Notes: generated by a model not told the origin, from the sequence alone. A DNA stretch of 64,000 nt from Ectocarpus siliculosus (GCA_000310025.1 FN649734.1:1565749-1629748), one strand, 5' to 3'; numbered from the stretch's first letter, positions 23,901-37,100 are shown. Numbers and translations: made by a program.

Positions 23901-25512
23901 TGATCGGACAAAATTGTTGTGCACGGACTTTAATTCACCTGGCGACACCAGAAAAAGAGCCGGTCATCATCAGCCATTGGCTCACTGGGTTCATTGCGAA
24001 GACTCTGTACCATCATTGGTACACGCTTCTATCCATATCACACCGTTCTCTGACCCCTCGAAACAACGCCAGTCATGACGCAAACCCGCACACACGCAAC
24101 ACACTACGTAACCTTGGTATTTGAAGACACGTGCATTCCTCTTCATGTGCTACCGACAATATCATTGACCATGAGAAATTCACAGCCTCTCCGATGACGC
24201 CGCCTCACGGGATCAAAGACCAAGACCTTTGGAAGCACTATCAGTTTCAGCAGCACTGAGACAAATATTCAATCATTGGTCGGCCGGTTGACACGGCCGA
24301 CGATTGATCAACACATGGACAGACGAATGAATGCTGCAGGGCTCACGCACCCACGCTTGGCGGCAACGTTCACCAAAGAACCTTCAAACAGTATTTTTGA
24401 AAATTGCTATTTTCGGGCGCCGTTGTCGCTGGTCTTCGTCAAGCNNNNNNNNNNNNNNNNNNNNNNNNNNNNNNNNNNNNNNNNNNNNNNNNNNNNNNNN
24501 NNNNNNNNNNNNNNNNNNNNNNNNNNNNNNNNNNNNNNNNNNNNGCACCAAGAACTCAAGCCGCAGAAAACCGTAAGCACATCCAACCTGAAAGAGGCCG
24601 AACCTGACATGCGGCGACAGAACAATGGCAACCACAAAACGATGAAGAGGACTGACACACTCGCACCCTGCCTAGAACCACTCACGAGAGTACACATTGG
24701 GCAGCTCAGAACAGCATGTCCCCCTAGACGTCATGCATGTCTGCATTTTGCTGTGGCGGGCATATATTTAAACGGAGAAAACTGAATCTTGCTTTCCGAG
24801 AACGAAGAATAACCAGCACCACACCCACAGCCCAAGCATCCACCGTCATAGCCACCTAGACTATGCTCAACTAGGGAGAGCTTAAAAGAAAAACTGCATG
24901 GGCCGGAGATTAACCAAGACGACCCGGGATAAATAAAGTCAAATGCAACAAAATTTCCACCACGAGACAAGTGTTTTCCGAGGCTTTGGTTTTTGCGCGA
25001 ACAAGACTTACTAGTTTTTTCGGCCAGCCGCTTTGAGCGCGAGCCATGCACGAACAACATCAATGCAAGGATGTTCTCACTAGAACATGTACTCCTGCAG
25101 GAGCGAAGACTAGACGCGTTGGGATAACCTACATCAAATACCTGGTATTTGTGTTTCCCGCTCCCGCCAACGTCAAGCCCTCATCAACGTCAAAATTGGA
25201 CTGGCCTGATATCAAAACACCAAGAGATACACAGGCGTCCTTCGCGAGAACACCGGCGACAACCGACAGCAATGGAACCGCATTCCCTAAAGGGTCAAGA
25301 GACGATGCCCGGTCTCTTAACCTACGCCCTCAAAAGCATCACAGGATGCGATAAAGCCGAAATTTTTCCTCAAATCCGCCGCCACCGCTAGATGGCACTT
25401 CGCGAGTCGCGTGCTACACTACTGCTGTACTTGAAATGAAGGCCGTCTTGTTTGTCGGCTTCGCGCCGGTACTGCTAGTCTTCTAACCCTTCCTGTCGGC
25501 GCTCGACGCCGT
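20938..25512. other. Non-coding, AT-richer interval with an assembly gap
   Basis: No supportable gene. From 21.4 to 23.1 kb the DNA is rich in GGAATG and GTGAG words and has two loosely similar blocks that start with CAGCGTCATATGTGGCGC (about 21790) and CAGCGTCATACGTGGCGC (about 22679), each followed within 150 bases by GAGGCACCCAACA or GAGGTACCCAACA. These look like a decayed dispersed repeat. The 176-codon minus-strand frame at 23060-23590 has no recognisable motif and unremarkable codon use, so I do not call it. Confidence 0.45.
24445..24544. other. Assembly gap of 100 Ns
   Basis: Exactly 100 Ns, the conventional length for a gap of unknown size. Any open frame crossing it is an artefact. 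Confidence 0.99.
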
Positions 25513-28500
25513 CTATGCATCCCAGGCGTCGTAGAAGTCGATGCCGTCCTGCAGGCAGTGGTCCCACCTGAAGTTGTCGTACACGTACGGCAGCATGTTG
25601 TACCGGGCATCGAGGACTGCTAGGACCTCCCGGTTCGTGAGTTTGTTGCCGGTCTCTTCGTTTCCCTGCATGCCGGTCTTGATCTGCAGAGAGGGGGGGG
25701 GGAGGAGCGAGAGCAACAGCGAGTGTAAGAGAGGGCCAGAGAGATAGTACAAGAGAAACGCGCCGAAAAGCACAGACGAGGGGGTTCAGGTCAAGTTTTG
25801 AGCAAGTCAGAGACACAAGAGATCGGGTCTTTCGCTAGGGATTAACGTTGTTTTTCGATTGATTTAGCTGATACTCTCCACAAGATCAATACGTTTGGGG
25901 AGGTTCAGTGGGTGGATGATAGATAGGGGTCGAGGATTGGCTCAGGCAGATCTACAGGGCAGAAGTGAACTCCCGTTGCTCGAGTCAAGAGGGGAGCGAG
26001 ACATATACAGTTTTGCGCTGAAAGCTGGGCGAAGAAGTGAAAAGGCGTTAAATCACTCATCACCAGCGGCGCAAAGAACTTACATGGCCGTTTTTGGTAC
26101 GTTGAAACCGAAAAGAACGAAAGTGTCGGTTTGGCGAGAAGCGGTCGAGAACCGGGAACATATCTAACAGTCATTGGTCTGCATCGGCGAGTCTGGTAGA
26201 GGTTGGCAATGTGCGTGGCGTGGGGCTCGAGCAGCTAGCCAACTGCTCTCGACGGCGCTGATATTTATCCACATGCCTTGAAGGCGTCGTCGTCGTCGTC
26301 GAGAAGGCCAAAGGGGAACACGTCGCTTCCGCCGTGGCCGTGACAAGTGTCGCCGTAGGTGCTGGTCGTCTCGACGACGGTGTTGCCGTCCGAGTCGGAG
26401 TAGGAAAACCTGCGCATCGATTACAACGAAAGGAATAAGGAACACGTATCATCGCCCCGAAGGATAACGAACGTCCAGAGAACGAGAGTAAGACACACAT
26501 GGCTATTGGGGACATCATGGGGGTAGGATGGGCGCTCGTACCTCTTGGCGGCTTGTATAGTAGAACACAAATGCAAAGCTTTGCTGCCGTTGATTTCGCA
26601 TCAGTGATCAACACACACACACGCGAGTCAGAAGCGTGGTCACTCACTCGGAGTCCGGCCAGTGGAAGTCGGTCAGTTGTCCTGTCAGCGACGAGAACAT
26701 GAAGAGGCGTTCCATCGTGGGGTGCATGGGCCAAAATGTGGGGTCCAGGGAGGAGCCCGCCTGATGATGTTGATGGTAGATCAATCCGACAGGATACCAA
26801 CGTGTACTGCAGAGTTAGCTCATTGGAGAAATGCAGTCCACGCTCGTAGTTTGCGTGCATGCGGGGCCAATGCGGGAACAGCGTTGGAACAGTGTCGGCA
26901 CGAAATATACACACGGCTGCCACCCGATAGATGAGGCGTCGGCTTCAAGCTAAACGGCCAAGTTGCATACCCCGTGAATAATGCCACGTTCGAGATTCTT
27001 CGATCTGCCTCCAAGGGGGTACGCCTCGCTCGACGGCAGGAGCAAGCACTCGTAGACTACTAGTCATTGACATGAATGCCCTCCATCCGGCTTGCGCTGG
27101 CTCTTTCGAAGGGAATGCACGCCAAGCGCCTCCGAAATTTCATGAAATACCAGAGCGGAGCTCTACTCCCAATACTTGGACACGACTACCGACCATGCAG
27201 GTGCACGAGTGGGTACAGAACCTAAGCCTACCGCCATCCTGCTTGCTTTCCCGTGGAAGACAGAGGGTGCGAGATGTATATCTATGCCCAGCGCTGAAGA
27301 AAAGAAAGGTGGTGGACGTCGTCCCTAGCCCCTGCTTCGTGCCCAAAAAGAGCACGCACGCTCACATGCAAGTGGTCGCCGTCGTAAATGGTGGAGGCAC
27401 ACACGGCCGCGACCACCTGGCGCTTGGTCTCGTCGTCGTAGTCGCCGATGACGTCGTCGAAATCCAGCGTGGAGTTGGTGTAGATGGTCTTCCAGTCGTC
27501 TCCCTGGTTGAGGTCGTAGCCCAGGCACCCGCATTTACCGGACAAAAGGAGCTCGTCCGCTGGGGCGCCTACGGCGGCGGAGCCCTCGCACGCGAAGAAG
27601 CCGTCACGCCACAGGTTTTTACGCTGGTCGAAGGTGTTCAGCGAGAGCGAGTTGGCGTTCTTCTCCCCAACGAGGCTGCTGATGGAGCTGATGGTGTCCT
27701 CGCAGTTGAGCACCCCCCCGATCCAGGTGTGCACCGGCCCGTGAGGGGAGTACATGCTCTCGGACACCCACGAGTAGAAGTCGTCGTAGTCCATCACCAA
27801 GTTGTGGTGTTCCTCGCATGACGGCCAAGCGTACGTGTCGAGAACGGACCCGTCGCACAACTTTCCCAGTCCCCGTGTCAGGTACCTGTCGTTTTTCACG
27901 GTAATTGTTTTGGTTTGGTGAGATGGTTGTGTGCGGTCTATTGAGCGTGTGAGCGATGAAGAAGGAACGAAACGCTGTTGAGTGGTTATCGAAAATCGAC
28001 GTGAACAGGCAAACGACTAACGCAAGAGAAGAGAGAGGGAGCGAGAGCCACTCCACTGTACTGCAGGTCCATCTCCACACAACAAGGGGGACACCATGGC
28101 AGACGCTGTGACAACTACTGTACATAGTCGAGAACTCACGGTGACGAGTTGACGGTCCAGCGAGAGCGGAGGAGGCCGTACACGTCCGGGATCAACTCTC
28201 CAGGACTGCCGAGGTCCATCGCCGGGATCTCGGTGCGTGCCCAACGGCCATCCTTCACCTGAAGAAAACACGAACCCGGAGGAGGAGGGGTGTGCGTCAG
28301 GGTGAAGAGCCGCCGCGCATCTTGGCTTGTATGCCCTTCCTCCCTACATACATCACCCGCATCGGCGTAGCAGGGAGCTACAGTATCACGTTTTTTTCGG
28401 GAAGGCAGGAGCTGTCACGGTTTCTGTGCATACTTGCGGTTGGTGCGTCTTCGCTTGTTGGTCCGAAACTGAATTCCTGGGTGCAAGAAAAGCAACACCG

Positions 28501-31500
28501 GCGCAGCTCATGGCCCTTTTGGTACATACAACGATACACAAATCACGATGTTCAGTCCGTTCACTCACCACGTTGTCGACAGGATCCGCCGTGCCGAACC
28601 AAGACTCTTGGAAAAGCGGCGAGTTGATCGTGATGTCGTCGTCATCGCCAGCGATTTCCGCCTCATGGTACTCGATGGTGAAGTCCCAGTACGGAACGGT
28701 CAGCTTGGGGTTCACACGCTGCAGGCTGTACTCAAACGTGTTCGTGAGCACGGAGTGGCTGGTCAAGAACCCGAGGCCATCGTGGAACTGTAGAACGCAC
28801 GACGTGTCGAGAAAGTGTGGGCGGAGGGTTGGTACATACGTGTGTTTGCGAACGAGGAAAGAATGAGGGACGGGTGGGTGGGCTGTTTGGCACCAGATTG
28901 GTAGCGCTTGATTTGCTGTTGTCGCCACTAATTTTCAGAGTTGGTCGAACAAAGCAATCCGCATTCTTGACAGCAACACCCCCGGGAGCCCAGCAACAAC
29001 ACGTTTCGAACAATCCATTGTCTGCTCCAACGATACCCTCCGTCACAGACTGCTGGATTTTGCAAAGGGTCGGGATTCACTCAGTGGTAGTTTGCTGAGC
29101 GCCCTTTACGCCGACACCCTTTCAAAGGGGGCAAAGGTCAACTGCGCTGATTGCCGTTCTCGCCGAAAGGTTCAACGCCCCCCGTCAAAAGTCTCAGAAT
29201 TGTGGTGGAAGCAGCATGTTTTCCCATACTGTTCCCAAGGATGTACTCGTCAGCTGTCCGACCGCGGAATAATAGTGTACAGAGCATGGACGGCGGTGGC
29301 GCTTCGACACACATATGCGAGTCCGTACCATCGTTGACCATGTTTTCTGTAGCGTGGGCACGCGAATTGCGTCGAGAACGGAAGGCAATCTCGTCCGTCC
29401 GTGGCTCCGGGGGATTGAAAGTAGCGCTACACATTGGATCGATTCGCACCTCGTTTTGACGTACTGTCGTGAATTCCAAACGTGGCACACAGACAGCTCC
29501 AAGCTCATATTTGCAACTCGGCCAAGGCGGGGTGAGATGGAGATTACAAGGCAGAGTCTAAACAAAAAGTGTTTCAAAAATCGATTGTTCCGAAACTAAA
29601 CATCAATCTTCATTACGGTATCTTCATTACCACGGTCCAATTTTTTGTTGCACACAGACAGGCCTGTTGAATCTGAAGAATAATAAACAGACACGCACGT
29701 TATTCGACTACCACTCACGACAGGTCTCCTTGTAAGTTTGGTTGTGCGCGAGGCTCAAGCCTCAAGAGACCACAGCAAAGGTACGCCATGCAAAAAAAAG
29801 GGTGACATTGCCTATTTTATCGTGGTATGCAGCAACCACGCACGCACACACAATTACCCGATTCTCCGCAATTTCCCGAATCTTCTCAAAGATTTCATTC
29901 GTCTTCTTGTTGTTTGCTCCCTTCCCCACTTTTTTTATTGATACGCTACGAAAATTGCACAAAGACTCGGGGGAGACATTGAGATATCACTACTATAGTA
30001 TGCAAACTGCTCGGTCAGGGAACCGTGGAAATACAAGTTGGGCATAACACTAGTCTGTATGATGAATTCATTGCTTTTCGGTATCCTGGACTCTTCTATG
30101 TGGAAGAGATGAATTCGTTGTGAGTTTTTTGGAGGAAATAATAAAATTTTGTACATGCCTACTCTTATATACAGCAAGCGGCAGTACAGCAGTATTTTTT
30201 GTAGCACACTTCGTTCATTTCAACTCACGTGGTCGCAGCTTTTGTTCTGTGCCGCCTTGAAGTGCAGGCGGTTAATGGAGGAGATGTCCGCATAATCGTC
30301 CCCGTACAGCTCGATCCCCTCGCCACCGTGTACTCGCACTGCCCAAAGCTGGTGCATCTGGAGATTGGCCGATCGAGGAACGCCAACAACGACACACACA
30401 CGTCAATGCACAGCAGCAGCAGCCGTGAATACATGTAGTCTAGTCTGCGATCAGATGGTTCGCAACTATATATGGACGTCTAGGCAGCTGCCACCACTCA
30501 CTGTAGTTCGACGGCATGCTCTTGCGGGTGTCAGGGAAGCGGCCGTTGATAGCATTATAGGTCCGCACTGCCAAACATGAATACCGCGAACATTCGCGTT
30601 CGTTCCTCTTTAACCAAAATGACAGTACACACGAGTATGCGGGAAAACATTTTTGTGTGTGGATCTTCTAACCGTGACCGGACGCGTCTTGGGCTCTGCA
30701 ACACGTTGTGTTTCCGCTCTACGTACGCGAAATTTAAGTTTGAGTCGGGGGGCAGAGTTTCGCACCTCAGCTGTGCCCGGGATGGCTCGGCGATCCGAAC
30801 ATCTTTGAAACACATCACCTACACTCTGGAAGCAGCAGAAGCTACACAGACTCTGTACTGATGTGGACACGCGCAGGATCACATTCGCTCGGATCGACCA
30901 GAGACGGGAGAACGAATATTTTGTATGCGTGTGCCAGTTTTTATTTTCGTGTGAGTGAGTCTTCATATACATGTACAATTTACAGCAGTCTACGCATAGA
31001 CTATATATGTATGCACACACAGGCTACACGCACGCACGCGCGGTATTGTCAGAACCTGCGTGTAGTTTCATAGTTTCACACATAATCACACAACCGTCTT
31101 CACGCTCCACACAGCGCTTCACACACCATGTCTCAGACACGCTCGCCAATGGTATCAACCACGGCCCGCACACGGACGGACCATACACGGATAGCCTGTA
31201 CACGGTGCGTGGTATGCATCATGTATTTTCTCCACCCTCACACGTAAAAATCTTCGAAACGCGGTCGACTTATACGTTGGTCGTGATGTCATCAAGAAGA
31301 GCACTACTCACCGCATCCAACAGCTCGACTCGCTCCTCATCCGTGAGAGTCCTGATCTCCCTTCGAACGTACTTGACCATCACCATCTCGTCCAGCTGCC
31401 GCACGATCTCCCCATCGGGGTGTACCTCCTTCACAGTTATCATGTTTTCGTCGAGAACCGTCAGGGTTACAACGGCCTCAGCCCCGCTCGCCGTTGCGAT

Positions 31501-32073
31501 AAGATCGGCCTCGTCCGTCTCACCGGCGCGAACTTCCCAGATGTAGTCGTAGCCGTCGCGGGGCGACGAAACTGCGAGGATTGTCTCTCGGTGGGGTTCG
31601 ATGAGCTTCACATCCCTCAGCCAGGGGTAGTCCTGCGCCGGCTTGCCGTCCCGGATGTGGTAGAAGTTGAGTGCCACGAAGGAAAGAGGGGCTATTTTTC
31701 CAGGAACAGCTGCGGCCTCTACTGTTTGTTTTGATGTCGGCAACCCTACCTTCGGGAATGGCCTTGGAGCAATCTGGATTGTCTCCTCCGGAGTGTTGTC
31801 CGACGGGATCACGACGTCCACAAATGAATTAGCACCCGAAGTTGTCAGTGATGCCGTCGTGTGGACTTGCCGATTGTTGTACGCCAAACCGACCACGGCA
31901 GCAGCGAGCACAAGCGCTCCTGCGCCAACCCGACTCCACCATCTTCTTGCGTGTGGCTGCATCATCGTGAGTCCTTCGCAGATGTTGTCGAACGACACCT
32001 TCCTGGACCTAATACTCAACCTTGATTCCTGATCGTCAGTAGTAGTGGTAGATCCGTACATGCCTTGGGGCAT
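25513..32073 (-). CDS. Tyrosinase-like type-3 copper protein with N-terminal signal anchor (9 exons, 738 residues)
   Basis: Minus-strand exons: 31308-32073, 30502-30567, 30229-30338, 28569-28787, 28140-28258, 27366-27885, 26648-26760, 26277-26409, 25513-25683; the phases sum to 739 codons with stop. A hydrophobic segment at about residues 48-65 after a basic stretch predicts a type II anchor with the enzyme facing the lumen or wall. Copper site A: His303, His314/316 and His325, followed by the VPYWDF signature of the family. Copper site B: PHGPVHTWIGG (His475, His479) and DPTFWPMHPTMERLF (His613). The family oxidises phenols to quinones; in brown algae a role in wall phenolics or defence is inference. 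The boundaries of exons 1-3 are the least sure. Intron 8 uses GC instead of GT at its donor. Confidence 0.9.
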
Positions 32074-32860
32074 GACCGCTGTCCACGACCGACCGCTGTC
32101 GTGAGATTAGCTCTGTACGCGATCCAAGAATGGGGGAGGGAAAGCGCTTGCTTCTGGCTCGGACTAGGCGTGCTGTCGTATAGGAACGAAAGGCGTGATA
32201 CATTGGAACGTCCCGAAGTCGTGAAATACCGTCCTTTTCCGCTCGAGCGCGACCAAGACGCATCTTCTCGGAATATCAATATTCCTCCTCTTTGTTCATC
32301 ATCCGTCCGATCTATGCGTCCGATCTACACATTGTTGTTGTTGTTGTTGTTGTTGTCTTCTCATTAAACTCGTCTCAGTTTATAATTCCAAAACCTAGCA
32401 AAGACGCGGTCCATGGTCACAAAAATGCTACTTACTGTAGAGCCATCAGAAGATCCAAAGAACATACACAAGCCCGAAGAGGTACACCTACATCCCTGAG
32501 CACGTTTGCGTGCCCAAAAACTGAACTACTGTTCCGGCCGGACGTCCCAACCGGTTCTTAATACGATGATGGATACTTCGCTATGGTCCCGAAGTATCCG
32601 GAGGGCGCGGGCTGTAATGACCGGGGATTCGAACAGACCTATGATCAAACATATTCAGTTACGAGCTTTCAGGGCGCCCTAGGAGTAGGGTTCGCCGGTG
32701 TCTGTCTATGCAGGTTCCGGTGTTGAATAGACAAGGGAGAGAGAACGTGTGTGTTGACGCAGTCACGGGGAAATGGACGGGGTTTTTTGAAGTTATGTTG
32801 ACAAAGCAAGCACTGGAAGAGAAGACGTTAGTGGCTTGACGCATCAAGATGTCCACTTCC
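32074..32860. other. Upstream region of the tyrosinase-like gene
   Basis: No coding signal seen. It holds the presumed divergent 5' flank of the minus-strand gene, a (TTG) microsatellite at about 32332-32357 and unique sequence up to the inverted repeat at 32865. I cannot identify a TATA box or initiator with confidence. Confidence 0.4.
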
Positions 32861-32864
32861 TGTA

Positions 32865-33108
32865 CACTGGTGGCCAGAGGGGCGGGTTGGGCACGAACTA
32901 CAACCTGGGGGGGGGAGGTTGGGAGGACGAGTTCGAAGCCATTTTTTCTTCAGGCTTGCAGCCCGCCGTGTTGATTGCAATAACGCCACTATCCAAGATG
33001 CGGGACAACTTGCACGCTTTGGGCTGCGAGCTCTCTACAACCTCCCCCCTCAGGTTGTAGTTGGTACCCCAACCTACGCACAACCTGCCTCTGGCCACCC
33101 GTGTACTG
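32865..33108. repeat. Long imperfect inverted repeat at the edge of the mobile-element relic
   Basis: The left arm, about 32865-32937, contains GGTGGCCAGAGG, a GGTTGGG block and AACTACAACCTGGGGGGG. The right arm, about 33033-33108, read in reverse contains GGTGGCCAGAGG, AGGTTGTGCG and AACTACAACCTGAGGGGGGAGG. The spacer is about 95 bases. The right arm overlaps the end of the decayed reading frame 32989-34182, so the repeat may be the terminal or subterminal structure of the element. Confidence 0.75.
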
Positions 33109-34182
33109 ATCGTTCTTGATTCCTTTTACTTTCACTACCGCGCACTTCGAGCTTAAGGCCGGCGAATTGCGACCACCACATGCAACCTTTACAAAATCTT
33201 TCAGTTCCATACTGTGCTCCGTGAACACCTTATGACTAAGCGCGACATGCAGCGTCCTCAGGTCACCGAAAGCATTACCGCCCGGGTCGACGTTCAAGAG
33301 TAGCTTTCTGGCAGTCACATTCGCTGACTTACCGTATCGACGATTGACCTCGGCAGGCGTGAGACGAAGAGAATCCTTCATGCCGCGCAGCGTTTTGATT
33401 CCCTCTATGAAGTGCTCGTATTCGGACAAAAGCGGTATTCGGGATGAGAGTGTCGTCGACCCCTCGCAACCATCGTGCTCAACCAAAGCTTCATGAGGAG
33501 AGCCGGTATCACTCGGAGAGCATTGAACGGCACTACCAACAAGTTGCAAACGATAGTGCCAAACGGTAGTGCCAAACGATAACGCGCACGCTAGTTCGAA
33601 GTAGTGTGCTCTGGGATATCTAATGATTGCTCCCTGAGATCGATAAGATCGCTTGCATTCACTAATAATATGCTCTTTTCGCACTTCGCTGCCAAGGCTT
33701 CTCGACGTCTTTTCCTTGCAAGGCTTTTTTCTTCCTGTGTGAGTTCCAGCTGAGAGACGGAAGGTGGACGTAGGTCACCTTACGGATGAGCTCGTCGATA
33801 TCGGCAAGCCCAGTGAAGGACTCCTTGCGGGAATGAACGGAGTTTCGCGCTGCCCACTTGCCGAAAAAATCCAAATTCGCGAACGAAACGGCACGTCGCT
33901 CGGCTACTTTGAGCTGTTTCAAGGAATGACTCCTACGACTGCTTGAGGTTTTCTTGGCCAGCGACAACGCCATTCTCTGTATGACCTTCAATGCACGCTT
34001 AAGGCCCTTCCTGATGGCGCCATCGTTGTGGCGGGGACCTTATACTTGCATCCATTCTCGCCTTACTCGCCGGACATTTTTGTTGAGAGAGCCTGGATGC
34101 AAGATTCTCAAGATCTCAAGAACCTGGGCCGGGTCTTTGTTTTCTTCTAGCCAAATCGCACTCTTTGAAATAAGATCGTTCA
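32989..34182 (-). pseudogene. Decayed second reading frame of the mobile-element relic, unknown function
   Basis: A minus-strand ATG at 34182 opens a short frame (start MNDLISKSA) that stops after about 47 codons. Coding-like sequence continues in other frames to about 33660 and then through a 231-codon frame that ends at 32989. The pieces are basic, with Lys/Arg-rich and Leu-rich stretches, and have no motif I recognise. They follow directly after the helicase/HNH relic on the same strand, so they are probably a second gene of the same element. The last part runs into the inverted repeat at 33033-33108. Confidence 0.45.
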
Positions 34183-34198
34183 TGATTGATGCTTAGTT

Positions 34199-37100
34199 TC
34201 ACACACCACATATATTATTTCCAAAGTTTCTTGGTTTAAAAGCTACCGGTCGACCACGGCACAATAAACTTGTCCTCCTCTTTTTCGACTTCCCTCTCCC
34301 TAGGCTTCCTCTTGCTCTGTTGCACTCTAGGCACTTAACGTCCACATTTCCGTTCGTGTGGGGCAAACCACAGTCAAGACTGTCGAGAGTCGGTTGGTTC
34401 GCTGCAAACGGCCCAGATAAGTTCATGGTTGCACAAGGTGCACCTCCCCCCGTAGGAACGGTGAAGTTCTTGGACGAGAGTTTCCGTGTGCTGTCCCCCT
34501 CGTCTGCCCTAAAACGCCCGGCCGCAACGTCGGCGTAGATGTAGCTTGACACCTTCCGAGAAACCCATGACACCCTCTCTCGGTCGGACATGTTGCTCTC
34601 GCTGCGGTGAATATCGTCGATGACCCTGACGTTCGAGGGTCCGGTCGCTCGACTTACAGCCGTAAGGGCCAGTGGACGTCAACGTGGCGGTGCCGGGCCT
34701 GATATATGACCAACCTCCCTTCCACGGTGCGGCCTTGGACAGCGTGTACGGTACATGCTCCCGGGGGGTCGAACAACGTTTCGGCCATCGCTCGACAAAG
34801 GGACGTCTCCTCCAAACTGACGGCACCGTCAACGACCTCGTCTTCTGATGAACGGGTGATGCTGTAGGTGTGATTTTTGTGAACCTTGCCCGGGTTCCCG
34901 AGGCCCCGGAATTGCGCACCGACGACCGTCTGACACCCCAGCCCATCCCAGTCCCCAGCTTCGTTGCACCCCAGCAAACCTCGAAAGGCGTGGAATCGAG
35001 CACATCCCCTTGTATACGGGAAGTGAAAATCTGAAGGGCTAATATTGTCGAGATGCTCCCTGCCAAACCTCTCGATGGCTCGGGTCTGCGCCTCGTGACT
35101 GTCGTTTCCTGCGGCCAGAATGTGCAAGAGGCCGTTTTCCATCTCCACCTGGTCTTCGATAGTTCTGTCTCGCTTGCGCGCGAAGACATGGAAGCACGTG
35201 GGGAAGGCTTTTTCGAGGATGACCTTCCTGTCGACGTTGTCCCTGCTAACCGACATGCCGCTGCTATCGGAAACGGGCTGGAGTTGATGCATGTCGCACG
35301 TCCAGATCACGTGGGTACCGCTGCTACGGGCGGCAGCCATGATCATGCTTAGGGTCCGGAGAGGCATAGACTGTAAGCAGCTTCTTCGATGATGATTACG
35401 CCGACCTTGAGCGTCCGTATCGATCCCGCCGTCTTCCTCACGTAAGAGTCATCCCTCAGGTAGAATCCGAGCTGGTGGTCAGCGGTCTTTACACTCCACC
35501 CGGATGGCAGATTCGTGTAGGACGTCCGCAGGCTGTTCGTGGGAGTCAAGGCAATTCCCTGTTTCGAAGATGGCCGTGGCAGCGCGGATAGTGCAGTATC
35601 TTTTCCCGGCCCCTCCATGTTCTCCGGTCACAGCGCAGACGATCCTTGAACCTTGCGGAGACAACAAGTCGCGGAACAACCTGTCTAGTTTCGATGGTGA
35701 CTCGGCCTCGCACATTTCCGGCCACAGATCGCGCTTGGTGTTCTTGCCGAGACGACGCCATGCGTCGTGCGCGCCTTCCATCGTGAAGCCGGTCCCGATC
35801 CCACAGCGGGATCACTAAAAAACGGGGGGTTTAGTGGGCAAGGAATTTCCCTCATTGCCGGAGGGAACGCATCTAGCGATAGCTTGGCCACGATTCCTTC
35901 GAACACCCTCCTCTCCCCACATAGCGGGTTCTTCAAAGCCGGTTCAAATTTGAGAGTGCCGGGAGTTTTTTCGTCGCCGCTAAACAAATGGTCGAAGCGG
36001 AGTATCATCTTTTCTTGTACCGACGAAGATCTCCTGAAGGAATACTGCGTCACACTGGTAGCTACGGTCGGACGCTCCGCATGATTCGAGAGCGTTCCTC
36101 GCCTCCAACACTCGCAATCGAGTTTCGTCGAGGATGAGGGTTCCTAACGCCCAGAAGCCATCTCTGTACCAGGTCCGTTCTGCGTCGAAACAACGGTATG
36201 CATCACCGGTGCGAAGTGACTCGATTCCAAGGTCCCCTTGTCCCTTCCGAAGCTCGGCCTTGACGCGATCGACTTCGCACAGGACAGGGACGATTTTTCC
36301 ACCCACAGCCGAAGCCTCGCCACTGCTCGCAACCATGACGGCATCTATCCTGTCCTCGTATCTCTGCTGCAACATACCGCTGGCCCGCACGAATACTCCT
36401 TTTTTGAATCGGCGTGCACAGTCGGCACATCCTCGAGGAGGGGATCACCCAGCTCATGCGCGAGCAGGTCTCTCACAAGTTTGGGTATGTGGCACCTACT
36501 GACCGTTCTGGATGGTCGCACGAAGTGGGTGACTCTATGGCGAGGCGCGATGTCGATGAGGTCGAGGTAACGCTTGTAGTTTCGACCGAAGACGGGCGTC
36601 ACGTCCGCGTTAAGGAATACGTCGGGTTCTTCGAGCGCGTCCAGATTTATGATGTACAGGGTCCAATCCCCGATGTTGTGGCCATCGAATTCCTCCACTT
36701 CATCCATGTGGCTGAAAACGGGTACCGTCTCCATGTTCATTAGAGCGGCCGTGTGGGCCCCATTGATGTCGCATTGCCAGTCTTCCCTCCCGTAGGAACT
36801 CCCGGACGCGTCCTCTGCCCAGACGATCGGCCCCCGCCGGCATACCTCAAGGAGGTCGAGCAGACACTGACTGTACTGGCTTGATACTCGAAAATCCAAT
36901 ACCCCGCGGTAGAACTTTAGACCCAGGGCATTATGCAGCTCGATCAATCGTGTTGCCTGGTCGGGCTCGAAGTCATCGGGATCGAGCCCACCCATGCTCG
37001 CGCTGCACCAGGTTCGGATGATTACGCCGTGCGCTGGTGAGGACAGTGAATCCCAGCGACGGTAGTTCGTGAGTTTACCCCTGCAAGAGACCCCAGCGAG

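Noticed and set aside
24276-24785. Open frames crossing the run of Ns
   Set aside because: They exist only because Ns contain no stop codon.
30502-30567. Alternative reading of tyrosinase exon 2 in phase 0 (CGPIML start)
   Set aside because: It can be spliced consistently, but the other frame (RTYNAINGRF) has much stronger third-position GC and also joins in phase, so I preferred that.
32610-32660. TTCGAATCC-like motif suggesting a tRNA T-arm
   Set aside because: The flanking bases cannot form the T stem or an acceptor stem; no cloverleaf.
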